Part shown: positions 25,664 to 34,230 of the stretch, piece after piece
Position numbering within the stretch: position 1 is the first letter of the stretch
Layout of the letters: each line of letters opens with the position of its first letter
Notes under the pieces: model-generated
The model's database searches: none
Told to the model about the DNA's origin: nothing
What the model saw: the letters and a program-made list of their open reading frames with translations, nothing else
Source of the DNA: a virus
DNA: 64,000 nucleotides
IMG/VR virus record: IMGVR_UViG_3300049218_000295
Location: 1 to 64,000 of that record
Strand: one strand, 5' to 3'
Translations under genes and position numbers: made by a program

Positions 25664-25971
25664 TTCTTGCCTTTTTTAACAGGCTTCTGTACTAGGTAGT
25701 CAACCACTTTTGCAGTTAGCCTGATCATGCGACCTGAACTATCGCAGTCAATCTTTCGCACTTTCCACTGGTCAAGGTCTTGAGAAGAAGCAAAGACCAT
25801 TTGATAGTGGATAGGGGAACCCTCTTTCACCTGAACGAATTTAGGTGTGAAGAGGATATCCCCTGTTCCCTGCGGATCAGTCACCACCCGCATCCCAACT
25901 GGGATGAGGGCCTCAATGTCTAGAGGCGAATGATGAGCAATGCCAAAGGCTTTAAGTGTTTTCTCTTGCAT
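25660..25971 (-). CDS. Unknown 103-residue protein
   Basis: Not recognised. Small, beta-rich looking protein with a basic tail (KPVKKGKK). Coupled to the dehydratase by a 4-base overlap and to the PhaR-like gene by a 20-base overlap. Confidence 0.65.
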   Translation of the reverse strand: MQEKTLKAFGIAHHSPLDIEALIPVGMRVVTDPQGTGDILFTPKFVQVKEGSPIHYQMVFASSQDLDQWKVRKIDCDSSGRMIRLTAKVVDYLVQKPVKKGKK

Positions 25972-26200
25972 AACTTAGAATCAAGTCCTTCAGCTTGCGG
26001 TCACCGGATGCATTCTGGATGACCGACTGAATAACAATATTCTCGGTGATGTCTTGGTCGTTGTAGTCCAGAATTTTGATCGGGTCTCCGGACTGATAAA
26101 GCTTGCGAATATCTGACAGGGTAATGTACGTGTGAGTGCCCTGGTCGTAGAGTTTGCGATTCCGATATTTTCTAATTTGCCGTTCTGCTGTAGTTCCCAT
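25952..26200 (-). CDS. PhaR/PhbF-type DNA-binding domain protein
   Basis: 82 residues, almost entirely one domain. RQIRKYRNRKLYD (about 7-19), YITLSDIRKL, and VLDYNDQDITENI-type spacing match the N-terminal PHB/PHA accumulation regulator DNA-binding domain (I/VKKYxNRRLYDTxxSxYITLxDI). In bacteria this domain sits in PhaR/PhbF, which represses polyhydroxyalkanoate granule genes. Here only the domain is present, without the C-terminal granule-binding part. It could act as a stand-alone regulator of phage or host genes. I have not seen this domain as a common phage protein. Confidence 0.8.
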   Translation of the reverse strand: MGTTAERQIRKYRNRKLYDQGTHTYITLSDIRKLYQSGDPIKILDYNDQDITENIVIQSVIQNASGDRKLKDLILSYARENT

Positions 26201-26228
26201 AATAACCTCGTTTCCTTTCTTTTACAAT

Positions 26229-26783
26229 TCATGTCAAACGAAACTGCGTGACCCTTTGACGTACTTCGTGCAAGGGATCAGACTCAATACGCGTAACCTC
26301 GTCCAAATGGTCTTTTAGGCGCTGTTCTACCTTTTGCATCAGGTTCTGTAACAAGTCTTGGGCTTGGACTGCTAGTTCAGGAGCCATGGTATTTTTGACA
26401 GCATTTTTCAGGTTGTAGTTGTAGTCAAAATTAGCAGTCCCCAGTGCTTCTGTTGCAATTCGTTGAATTTCGTAGTGCATGGTAGAAGAAGGCGGCACCA
26501 AGCACTGGGAAATATCGGGGGATGGAGTTCCATAACTCATATTGCTACCGTTTACACAGCTATTGAAAGACCCACTGTTATTCGAAACAACTTGAGACAT
26601 CCCGGAACTCCGACCACCCATGGTCTTTTGACAGTTTGCGCACCACCAGATAGGCACAGTGCTGCCCTGGTTAAGGTTTGCATCAACTACCACATCCACC
26701 AATTCAAGGTCAGTGGAGCTGCAACTGCCACAATTTGGTCTAGTTGCTGACTTCTGGTACTGGTTCCAGTCTTGGAAGCTCAC
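26229..26783 (-). CDS. Unknown protein with N-terminal zinc ribbon
   Basis: 184 residues. CGSC (about 18-21) and CANC (about 48-51) form a zinc-ribbon. A Ser/Asn/Gly-rich linker (55-90) leads to a helical C-terminus. Overlaps the coiled-coil gene upstream by 44 bases. Function unknown. Confidence 0.68.
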   Translation of the reverse strand: MSFQDWNQYQKSATRPNCGSCSSTDLELVDVVVDANLNQGSTVPIWWCANCQKTMGGRSSGMSQVVSNNSGSFNSCVNGSNMSYGTPSPDISQCLVPPSSTMHYEIQRIATEALGTANFDYNYNLKNAVKNTMAPELAVQAQDLLQNLMQKVEQRLKDHLDEVTRIESDPLHEVRQRVTQFRLT

Positions 26784-27387
26784 GCAAATCCCTCACATTT
26801 CCATGGATTGAACGATGCTCAAAACTGTTAACTTGCGGTGCCTTGTCCAACATTTTTAAGGAAAGCTCTTGGATAAACCGCGAGTTCGCATTGCCTTCGC
26901 TGTTCAACTTAGACAATTCTGCCTGCATCTTTTGATAGAACTCAGTGGCCAAATCCGAACGGAGCTTGGAAATTTCCTCGGCGTGCTTCACTTTCAGTTC
27001 CTGTACTGCCCTATCGCGGTCTAGTTCAGCCTGGCGTGAACGCTGTTCGGAGTCGAGCTTCAAAAGACCAATCGTCTCTTTTTCTTTCAAGTCGTACTCG
27101 CGTCTGAGCGAATCTTCAAATTTCGCTTTGTCGGCATGAAAATCTTCATGGGAGCGCTTGTAGCGAGCATCTAGAGTTTCGCGTTCTAAGGCGAATTTGT
27201 GCCGAGCTTCTACAAGCAACATTTCAGCTTTCTTGCGCTCGTTAGCAAGTTCTAGTTTCAGATTCTCGGTTTCGATTTCGAGTTCCTTCTTCTTGCCTTG
27301 CAATTCGATGTATTCTTGTGCTGATTTATCGAGCTTGTGTTTCGAAGCTGCGGTGTTTTTATTAATTCCAAAATTCCATCCTGGCAT
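26740..27387 (-). CDS. Coiled-coil protein
   Basis: 215 residues. Residues 20-165 are one long, highly charged coiled coil. Both ends are short and non-helical. It may be a structural or scaffold protein; no specific family recognised. It overlaps its neighbours on both sides, so it is part of the 25-30 kb minus-strand operon. Confidence 0.7.
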   Translation of the reverse strand: MPGWNFGINKNTAASKHKLDKSAQEYIELQGKKKELEIETENLKLELANERKKAEMLLVEARHKFALERETLDARYKRSHEDFHADKAKFEDSLRREYDLKEKETIGLLKLDSEQRSRQAELDRDRAVQELKVKHAEEISKLRSDLATEFYQKMQAELSKLNSEGNANSRFIQELSLKMLDKAPQVNSFEHRSIHGNVRDLRELPRLEPVPEVSN

Positions 27388-27614
27388 TACTGTTTCTCCT
27401 TGTCGGTATCAAGTGGCTTTTCAATGATTTCTTTTATAGACCACTTGCCAGACAGCAGCACGTCGACTGGGGCATCCATTGGAGCCTTGTTGTCGAGCCC
27501 TGTAATCTCGAACTTTTCAATCGTACCACGAGCTACAGTACTACCGCTCGGTTCCACCAACCAAACTTCACAGTTCTTGTCTGCGTCTACTTGGAGAATG
27601 AATACCGGTTTCAT
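27387..27614 (-). CDS. Unknown 75-residue protein
   Basis: Starts at ATG 27612-27614, which overlaps the TGA of the sbcD-like gene (ATGA); a longer frame to 27647 would overlap that gene further and is less likely. Beta-rich small protein beginning MKPVFILQVDA. Function unknown. Confidence 0.68.
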   Translation of the reverse strand: MKPVFILQVDADKNCEVWLVEPSGSTVARGTIEKFEITGLDNKAPMDAPVDVLLSGKWSIKEIIEKPLDTDKEKQ

Positions 27615-28603
27615 CCGGTGCCTGCACTTAGCAGTTTTTCTACCCATTCGACGCCCATTTTTTGGAACTTCTCGGGCAAGCCCCGGTCCGCTAGAAAATT
27701 GGGAAGACCATCGGTTATTGTGAGGTTACTTAAGTCAATCGAGGCTGTTTCTGGTCGAACCCAATCGGTTTTCACTACTTTTTCGTGTTGATTGGCGAGC
27801 AAAACTTCCTCTAAAGAACCTTCGACTTTGTAATAAGCATCTTCCAAAATTTCGGCTACTGTACTCACTGTCTTAAGTTGTTTTGAACGAATTGGAATAA
27901 ATGTCGGCTGGGCCGTCGGGTTCTCCAAATCCACCTCGATCATACCCTTACGAGGAACATCATCGAACTTGAACTGGGCCGGAGCACCTGCATAGTAGGC
28001 ATTGGGAAGGTTGATTCTTTGGTGAACATGGATATCACCAACCGCCCAATAGGTGACTTCAGGAATGTTGGGTAGAGCCGAGGTTCCCTTGGGCATAATA
28101 TGACCGTTATCAACCATTGATCCGACAATGCACTCGTGAACCATGACAACTTTATACTTACAGTGGCGGATTTTGGGTAGCAAGTCCATCACGATGTCAT
28201 GCAAGTTTTCAGTGGTGTAGCTTCCCCAGGATATCCCAATAAACCCCGTATCTTTAATAATGTGAATTTCAGGGTCCCACCCTATTATCTTCACATGCTT
28301 AAAGGGCATAAACCGATAGTCATCGATTTGGGTCATTTTGCCCTTTAGATGGTCATGATTTCCAGCAGTGACAATCGCGTCAATGCCTTCTTCCTCAAGA
28401 GTACCTAAGAACCAAGAACCAAGAAGACGCTCTTCATAAGTAGTGTTCTTTAAGTGAAAGAGGTCACCTGGAATGATGACCGGCAGGTTTCTCTTTTTTG
28501 CCTGTTCAATGATTTGAGATAGAATTCCACGGTGCCGGGCCAAATATCCCTCTAAGGAGCGGCACTCTCCAATGTGGATATCACTGGTTTGAAGAAACTT
28601 CAT
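27611..28603 (-). CDS. sbcD: SbcD/Mre11-like nuclease (T4 gp47 type)
   Basis: 330 residues from the ATG at 28601-28603, preceded by GAGGAAACAGG. Metallophosphoesterase blocks: TSDIHIGE (7-14), PGDLFH, TAGNHDH, VMVHEC and GDIHVHQ. It pairs with the SbcC/gp46-like ATPase at 35302-37728 to process DNA ends for UvsX-driven recombination. About the length of T4 gp47 (339). The first 23 bases overlap the preceding gene. Confidence 0.9.
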   Translation of the reverse strand: MKFLQTSDIHIGECRSLEGYLARHRGILSQIIEQAKKRNLPVIIPGDLFHLKNTTYEERLLGSWFLGTLEEEGIDAIVTAGNHDHLKGKMTQIDDYRFMPFKHVKIIGWDPEIHIIKDTGFIGISWGSYTTENLHDIVMDLLPKIRHCKYKVVMVHECIVGSMVDNGHIMPKGTSALPNIPEVTYWAVGDIHVHQRINLPNAYYAGAPAQFKFDDVPRKGMIEVDLENPTAQPTFIPIRSKQLKTVSTVAEILEDAYYKVEGSLEEVLLANQHEKVVKTDWVRPETASIDLSNLTITDGLPNFLADRGLPEKFQKMGVEWVEKLLSAGTG

Positions 28604-28892
28604 TTTTGCCTGTTTCCTCTGCTTTAAGCAAGCCCTTTGGGGCTTCCATATAGGCCAAGGCAAATTTGATTCCTGCAATAATGCCTAGACTGTTTTGTTC
28701 TAAATCTCGATTACGAGCCCGCAAGCGGGGGGCCAGCTTTGGGTCAGTACTACGGGAATGATAAAGCATCCTATTCTGTTCGACTCGGTTAAGCCACTGC
28801 TTAAGGTACTGAGGATGTTTAGAAAAGTCCTGGTTCCTATCGAATTCGGCCAATGCTGACCTAAAGTGGAACTGAGTAGCGAAGTTTCTCAT
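28581..28892 (-). CDS. Unknown 103-residue basic protein
   Basis: Helical, Arg/Gln-rich protein (RNFATQFHFRSALAEF at the start). Not recognised. It sits between the Pro-rich small protein and sbcD, overlapping both (4 and 23 bases). Confidence 0.65.
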   Translation of the reverse strand: MRNFATQFHFRSALAEFDRNQDFSKHPQYLKQWLNRVEQNRMLYHSRSTDPKLAPRLRARNRDLEQNSLGIIAGIKFALAYMEAPKGLLKAEETGKNEVSSNQ

Positions 28893-29209
28893 CGAAGAGG
28901 CTCCGCCGGTCCGCCAAATCCCGCAAAGCTTACAACTTTCCTGCGGATTCTACTTGGCTGACGCATAGATTCGGCGGGATCTTCCGCCTGTTCGGACTCA
29001 GGTTCTGGCTCCGGTGCTGGTGGTTCCGGTTTACGGGCCACAGGCGCTTGAACTCTTGCTTGCTGCTGCACCGGTGGGTGCGGCTTGAACTTGCCATCGG
29101 CAGCCAACATGAGGTCGAAGATAATGGCCTTGGCGTCATTTGAGTCGATGCCCGCATTCACCAGCACTTCATACATATCGTCTGCCGCGATTTTGATTTC
29201 CATAGACAC
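28889..29209 (-). CDS. Unknown 106-residue protein with Pro/Glu-rich tail
   Basis: Residues 1-40 form a small helical domain (DDMYEVLVNAGIDSNDAKAI); residues 45-85 are Pro/Glu/Ala rich and disordered. Not recognised. It lies directly downstream of uvsX (24-base gap), so a recombination accessory role is possible. Confidence 0.62.
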   Translation of the reverse strand: MSMEIKIAADDMYEVLVNAGIDSNDAKAIIFDLMLAADGKFKPHPPVQQQARVQAPVARKPEPPAPEPEPESEQAEDPAESMRQPSRIRRKVVSFAGFGGPAEPLR

Positions 29210-29233
29210 CTCGTAACCTTTTTTAGGCCTTAG

Positions 29234-30511
29234 TTACGCGTTCTCACCATCAGCCACGGAGTCAACTTCGACTCCGTCCTGGGTATAAACAGCATCAGTC
29301 ATGATTAAAGCTTGACGCAGTTTCTCCGTGAGATCGGGGGTGTTCTTGGCAAAAATCCGGTAGTCAGTATAGTTAAACTTGTTGGGCAGTCCAATCAAGC
29401 TATGCAAGTCAATGTCCCGTTTAACAGCAGAAAATGCACCCTTATCGCCTTTTTCAAGGTACCCGGTTTCCATAAGGAAGGAAAAGGAATCAAAAGCTTT
29501 GTCCAAACCAGAACCTGTCTGGCCGTCCTCCTCAAAGTAAATCTTCATCCAGCAGACCTTCTGCGGATTGAAAACCTTGTTCTTGATGGTGCGGACAGAA
29601 GTGTAAATGGCGCGGTCCATGGTTTCTTTGAGTTCTCCACCACCAGTGACATGTTGTTCTTCCCAAACGTGATTCTGGCGCGGAGTCCCGAAGTCCAAGA
29701 AAGGGTGGTCCTTATCAACCAGAACCTTGGGTTTGGAATAGCCCAAGCGCATACGGATAGCCGAGAAAAACTTTAGTGCGTCACCACAGGGCTCATAGTC
29801 TGGACTACCAAATGTGACCATCGGGGCTTTGCGGAGCTGGTTGGAATAAACCCAACTACAACCCGTGCGCGAAAGATGGCTCTGGATGATGGGCAACATT
29901 TCGGCGTACATCTTGGCGTGCATAGCCATCTTGTTGGCGTCAATGTTCTCACCAACAGCATCCGAAATAAGAGCTACCACGGAGTCCAGGAAGAAGATGA
30001 TTGGAGGGTGAGCGGCATTGCGGTTCTCTGGTAAGGCGCTCATCACTCCGTGCATGTAATTGAGCATCTGATCACCAGTTTCAGGCTGGTAGTAGTAAAT
30101 CAAATCTTGCTGCTTAGGTTTCAGCTCGCCATTCTTATTACGAGCACCACGGTAGATATCGAAATCAATACCACGAGATTTCAAGAAGAGCGGGTCGTTT
30201 CCACCTTCGGCGTCCATATAACAAGCTGCACGTCCCGCTCGAAGTTGGTTCGCCGCGATTTCGGTAAGAATAAGCGATTTCCCGCTGTGTTCGGGGCCGC
30301 TTACACCAACAATACGACCGGGTGGAATACCACCACCCGTAATATAGTCAATCCAAAGGGAACCTGTACTCGTGGCCGAGGCCGCAAAGGAATTTCTCCT
30401 TAGAAAGACCGGGGAAAGCTTGGCTGAACGCTCAAACTGACGAGCGGCCTTGCTGATTATTGAATTGATGTCCAGAGCTTCCGCTACTGTTTTTTGATCG
30501 CTGGCTTTCAT
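29234..30511 (-). CDS. uvsX: RecA/UvsX-type recombinase
   Basis: 425 residues. Walker A GPEHSGKS at about 72-79, AACYMDAEGGND (motif around residue 96), Walker B-type IIFFLDSVVAL and a VYSNQLRKAP segment like the RecA L2-proximal region. The overall pattern (SLWIDYITGGGIPPGRIVGVSG) is that of UvsX/RecA. It forms filaments on ssDNA for strand exchange, likely initiating recombination-dependent replication with the SSB, UvsW and gp46/47. Its first 80 bases overlap the preceding thioredoxin-fold gene. Confidence 0.93.
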   Translation of the reverse strand: MKASDQKTVAEALDINSIISKAARQFERSAKLSPVFLRRNSFAASATSTGSLWIDYITGGGIPPGRIVGVSGPEHSGKSLILTEIAANQLRAGRAACYMDAEGGNDPLFLKSRGIDFDIYRGARNKNGELKPKQQDLIYYYQPETGDQMLNYMHGVMSALPENRNAAHPPIIFFLDSVVALISDAVGENIDANKMAMHAKMYAEMLPIIQSHLSRTGCSWVYSNQLRKAPMVTFGSPDYEPCGDALKFFSAIRMRLGYSKPKVLVDKDHPFLDFGTPRQNHVWEEQHVTGGGELKETMDRAIYTSVRTIKNKVFNPQKVCWMKIYFEEDGQTGSGLDKAFDSFSFLMETGYLEKGDKGAFSAVKRDIDLHSLIGLPNKFNYTDYRIFAKNTPDLTEKLRQALIMTDAVYTQDGVEVDSVADGENA

Positions 30512-30869
30512 AGTTTATCCTTCGCAGACACGCATTTAGTTCCGACTGAGCTGGGATTCCATTGAAACTTGCGAGTTCTGAGACTTTGTTATGAAAAACC
30601 AAAGTCTTAGGATGCCGACCGATTTCAAGAGCTTTGAAGTCTGCCGTATTACACCTAACAATGAAGGTGTGTGCTTTTTCTAAATGGTGCAGCCAATGGG
30701 TGTCGTTATTAAGAAATTGAAGTTCGTCCTCGAGTAAGAAGACGAAAACTCGCGGCTGGGGATCATTGGCACCTTCTCCGGTAATTGCACAGAAAAAATC
30801 TGAATAGTTATCAGACTCCAAATAATCCCGGTATTGACTTACGTCGATAAAGCGAGTTTTCGTCTCCAT
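30432..30869 (-). CDS. Thioredoxin-fold-like protein without active cysteines
   Basis: 145 residues from the ATG at 30867-30869, with AGGAG 7 bases upstream. The pattern FIVRCNTADFKALEIGRHPKTLVFHNKVSELASFNGIP resembles the second half of thioredoxin (cis-Pro as HPKTLVF, then a Gly-containing last helix), but no CxxC motif is present. It may bind a partner protein rather than do redox chemistry. It overlaps uvsX by 80 bases and is 14 bases from the SSB stop. Confidence 0.55.
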   Translation of the reverse strand: METKTRFIDVSQYRDYLESDNYSDFFCAITGEGANDPQPRVFVFLLEDELQFLNNDTHWLHHLEKAHTFIVRCNTADFKALEIGRHPKTLVFHNKVSELASFNGIPAQSELNACLRRINYESQRSKNSSGSSGHQFNNQQGRSSV

Positions 30870-30883
30870 TACAACTCCTCTTG

Positions 30884-32404
30884 TTAGTATGTCAAGCAAT
30901 AACGTCGCAGCGGGCAACGAATGCAAGAGGGGTCGCCTTTGTATGCTCCGAAGCAGTTCACTACCTGCATTCCGGCCATGTCATCGCGATCCCATACTTT
31001 CAGAGGCAAAGCCCGATTGGTTGCACTTTGGAGCGTCTGCGAGAAGTCAGTGACCACCGCTTGAAGTTCACTAGCGCTCAACCCATTGGGCTTCCCAGGA
31101 AAACCGAACCGCTTCTCCGTGCTGGCAGCAGTCCCGATCGAAACCACATTGTTTGGAACCATTGCGACCGGGGCCGCTTGCGCCACAGGAGCAGGGGCAA
31201 CCACCTGGGGCGGAGCCGAGACTACTGGTGTTGCAACTGGCTGCTGGACCAACGTAGGCTGTGGAGCCGCCATTGGCTGTTGAAAGGTCGGCTGTGGGGC
31301 CGACACTACAGGCGCAGGTGTTGGAGCCGGAGCTTGGTACACCGGGGCTTGTACAACCGCTTCCGGAGCACTTTGCACATTAAACCCAGGTGTTACCTGA
31401 GGCAAAGGTGCAGCGGGTGCTGGAGCAGCCTGCGGAATTGGGGCCGAAGGCTGCGGCGGGTAGTACGAAGGGGCTGGGGCCGGGGCCACAGGTTGCTGAT
31501 AGGGAGCAGCCTGGTACTGAGCCGGAGCGGGCTGGTAGGCCTGGCCCGGATAAGCAGGCGCTAATCCGGCTGGCTGTGGAACAGGCGGCGCAGAAGTGAC
31601 TCCTGGATTAATACTAGCCATCTGGTATGCAGGAGGCTGTGGGACGCCTGCAAGCACTTGGTCAGCAACTCCCGGAACCTGAACTTGCGGTCCGCCATTC
31701 AGAAGCTGATAGTAACCGTTGATTTGAAGCGATTGCTTTACTTCATCAACTGTTGGGTACTGAATCATTTCTTCCCAACGGAAGATTTCCTTCAAGTAGG
31801 ACATTTCCACATCAGTTAATGGGGTATGTCCACCCAAAGCCACCGTGTACTTTTGGTTCGGGTTTTGTCCGTTCGGATCGTACATGATGTTGATGTCTTG
31901 CCCGTAGTAGGGGTCAGCCACGTCTGCCTTGTATTCCGTCCCGTTGATATTGTGCGTATTGAGGCCTGTCAATTGCTTGATAGCCATGATCACCGTCATC
32001 GGGATGCGGACTGGCCTCCATGGACGCCATGCCGGATCATTTGAACCCTGTTTTTGAAGGGCTCTTGGAATAGCGTGCATAAGACCCGACTGGCGGGCTT
32101 GCATGTCCTTGATCTTCTTAATAGGGCTGTTTTTGGGATCGAATTCTTCTTCGATCTTGCATCCAGAGCCGCTGAAATGCTGCGTCTTGGAGTCGTAGTT
32201 GGTGCAAAGCAGAGGAAAGCGCTTCCCTGATTTGGTTTCCAACCAGTGGGCAGCCGTCATAAACAACGGACCGAAGAAGCGGTAGCGATACCACTGTCCG
32301 TCCTTTGGAATGTCGTAGTAGGGGACCTTGTCGTCCCAGCGGGGTTTGCGGGCAGAAAGCCCTGAGAAGCCGGAGTTCTGTTGCGGTAATGGTGCGTTAT
32401 TCAT
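30884..32404 (-). CDS. gp32-like single-stranded DNA-binding protein with long Pro/Gln linker
   Basis: 506 residues from the ATG at 32402-32404, preceded by AAAGGAAA; a longer frame to 32491 is less likely. Residues 1-235 resemble phage gp32-type cores (DGQWYRYRFFGPLF..., WRPVRIPMTVIMAIKQL). Residues 250-440 are a very Pro/Ala/Gln-rich disordered linker. The C-terminus has CFGAY......CIRCPLRRYC, a Cys4 cluster suitable for zinc or Fe-S. It should coat ssDNA and load UvsX; it sits just upstream of uvsX. The long linker and C-terminal Cys motif are unlike T4 gp32, whose zinc site is in the core. Confidence 0.72.
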   Translation of the reverse strand: MNNAPLPQQNSGFSGLSARKPRWDDKVPYYDIPKDGQWYRYRFFGPLFMTAAHWLETKSGKRFPLLCTNYDSKTQHFSGSGCKIEEEFDPKNSPIKKIKDMQARQSGLMHAIPRALQKQGSNDPAWRPWRPVRIPMTVIMAIKQLTGLNTHNINGTEYKADVADPYYGQDINIMYDPNGQNPNQKYTVALGGHTPLTDVEMSYLKEIFRWEEMIQYPTVDEVKQSLQINGYYQLLNGGPQVQVPGVADQVLAGVPQPPAYQMASINPGVTSAPPVPQPAGLAPAYPGQAYQPAPAQYQAAPYQQPVAPAPAPSYYPPQPSAPIPQAAPAPAAPLPQVTPGFNVQSAPEAVVQAPVYQAPAPTPAPVVSAPQPTFQQPMAAPQPTLVQQPVATPVVSAPPQVVAPAPVAQAAPVAMVPNNVVSIGTAASTEKRFGFPGKPNGLSASELQAVVTDFSQTLQSATNRALPLKVWDRDDMAGMQVVNCFGAYKGDPSCIRCPLRRYCLTY

Positions 32405-32425
32405 AGCGTTTCCTTTCAATTGAGC

Positions 32426-32529
32426 GTTAACTGCGTTACCGACTTTACTGGACGTTTTATTTGCGTTACCAGTGCAATCGGACAAAGACAAAGTAACATC
32501 GGCTTTTTATAAGAGCGTAACTATGTTAC
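32426..32529. repeat. Cluster of GTTAC/GTAAC motifs upstream of the SSB gene
   Basis: Six copies in about 105 bases: GTTAAC 32426-32431, GTTAC 32435-32439 and 32465-32469, GTAAC 32493-32497 and 32517-32521, GTTAC 32525-32529. The last two are at the end of the sigma-factor gene. The spacing and both orientations suggest protein binding, perhaps autoregulation of the SSB operon. Confidence 0.4.
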
Positions 32530-34149
32530 TGCTTTAAAGTTGAAGCCCAAAGCCGCGAGGTTTTGTGTCAACGCTTCTGTAGTTCGAGTTTTAAGGTCGA
32601 TTTCCCGGTTCGGGACCAAATCAAGCATGCCGTGGCGCAGCGCCAGAACTTGCAGCTCTTGGTGGGTTAAATCGGCCTTGTCGCAATATTCAACGAGGAG
32701 TGCCGTAAAGTCTTCACCTTCATTGCCGATTTTGTCCTCATCGGTCATGATATCCTCTAGAGTGAGCTTCTCTTCGGAGTCATAAGTGCGATTGAGACTA
32801 TAGACTTGGGCAATACGAATAGTGTGATAGACCGATTTAGCCTTCTTGATGGACATTTTCGCAGCAGTCGCGATCTTGTCAATATTTTCATCATCGGCCC
32901 CAATTTTGGCTTTGGCCTTTTCGAGCTGAGTGTAGGCTTGCCAAGTCGAGACCGGCAATTTCACAAAGTTTGCATCTTCTTTGATGGAAAGCAAGATCAT
33001 TTGCTTAATCCACCACTTGGCCACTGAAGCGAAGGAAGCCGAGCGAATGGTAGAATAACAACTCACGGCCCTCATTAAACCCAAGGAGCCATTCTGAAAG
33101 TTGTCAAGCATTTGGTGCGCATTGCGAGCAGTGCTTCGGGCTGCTGAATAAACCGTGCGCAAATAAGGCTCGATGATGATAGCCCGTTTGCGGGTGTAAT
33201 CCGCGTGCACTTTGGCGGCATCGCGAGCTACTGCGAAAGCTGAACGTTGGAATAGCAACTTTTTGTCCAATTCGCGGATAAGTTCCACTAGGCGATGATG
33301 TTCATCAGCCCGCCCTGCGAGTTTTGCGTTGAGGGCCACCCAGTGTAGTTCTTCATAATAGGCCGTCTTCTCAACAAAATCACGTAGGATATCTTCATAG
33401 ACGCCGCGAATAAAAGCACACTTCTTAACCGCCTCATCGATTTCGCGAACCGAAGGCTTTTTCTTAGGTCCTGACTCCGCAAATAGCCGGAAGGTGTCAT
33501 AGGAGTTCCGAAGGAACCGGACCTCATGGTCCTTGAAGGTGCCCCTCGACTGCTGCTTGGCGTTTTCCTTTTCATCTTCAGAAAGGTCTTCGCGCTCGTA
33601 AATGTTTTTGCCATAAGTGTTACCAGCAGCGACCTTAACCACCACTTGATAAAGACTTTCGAGGTAGACCTCTGAAAGCTCTAGAATAGCATAAACCATT
33701 GGAAAGACAGCAGCATCGATTTCCAGAAATAGACGATGCACTTCCTTCTGAGGAAGGAGCGGAACAGAAAACACCAGTCTGCGCAAGTCACGTAAAATCT
33801 GCTCGTCAGAGCCACCAACAGGTCCACGATACTCAGGGTCAATGCGAGTGCGGGCAGCAATTTCGGCTGGGTGTAAGCCTTCCCAGGTTGGGGGCTCAGC
33901 CTCTTCGTCGGTCTCATCGGCTTCATCAATCGAGATGACTACCTTTTCTTCGAGTTCATCATCGTCGTCAGTGGAATCAAGCTCAATGTAGGCAGGCAGG
34001 AGGTCCGAGCTATCCTCACCGTCAATAGCTACAGAACGAATCCGGTTGCGGATGGTATCAAGATCATCAGGGCTCTGAAAATCCGTTTCACTAAATCCAA
34101 AATCTTCTTTGCCAAATTCACCCGACTTCCGGGTGGAGGGTTTAACCAT
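32521..34149 (-). CDS. Phage-encoded sigma-70-family RNA polymerase sigma factor
   Basis: 542 residues. Residues 45-95 are very acidic. A long central part without clear motifs is followed by a sigma region 2 pattern: NFQNGSLGLMRAV, then SFASVAKWWIKQMIL, which matches the DLIQEGNLGLMRAV and FSTYAxWWIRQAI signatures of sigma-70. Region 3 and a region 4-like helix-turn-helix (LTHQELQVLALRHG) follow. It would redirect host RNA polymerase to later phage promoters. An AAGGAAGG site precedes the ATG. It lies upstream of the SSB-UvsX operon. Confidence 0.88.
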   Translation of the reverse strand: MVKPSTRKSGEFGKEDFGFSETDFQSPDDLDTIRNRIRSVAIDGEDSSDLLPAYIELDSTDDDDELEEKVVISIDEADETDEEAEPPTWEGLHPAEIAARTRIDPEYRGPVGGSDEQILRDLRRLVFSVPLLPQKEVHRLFLEIDAAVFPMVYAILELSEVYLESLYQVVVKVAAGNTYGKNIYEREDLSEDEKENAKQQSRGTFKDHEVRFLRNSYDTFRLFAESGPKKKPSVREIDEAVKKCAFIRGVYEDILRDFVEKTAYYEELHWVALNAKLAGRADEHHRLVELIRELDKKLLFQRSAFAVARDAAKVHADYTRKRAIIIEPYLRTVYSAARSTARNAHQMLDNFQNGSLGLMRAVSCYSTIRSASFASVAKWWIKQMILLSIKEDANFVKLPVSTWQAYTQLEKAKAKIGADDENIDKIATAAKMSIKKAKSVYHTIRIAQVYSLNRTYDSEEKLTLEDIMTDEDKIGNEGEDFTALLVEYCDKADLTHQELQVLALRHGMLDLVPNREIDLKTRTTEALTQNLAALGFNFKAVT

Positions 34150-34173
34150 AGCACTGCCTTCCTTGGATGTGAC

Positions 34174-34200
34174 GGGGTTACACAGCCCCTACCTCTTTTT
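34174..34200 (+). terminator. GC-rich hairpin followed by T run
   Basis: GGGG (34174-34177) and CCCC (34186-34189) around an 8-base loop, followed by TACCTC and TTTTT (34196-34200). On the plus strand it resembles a weak intrinsic terminator or attenuator; on the minus strand it is in the leader of the sigma-factor gene. Confidence 0.35.
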
Positions 34201-34230
34201 ACGGTTTATCTTTTATATAGGGACACCCAT

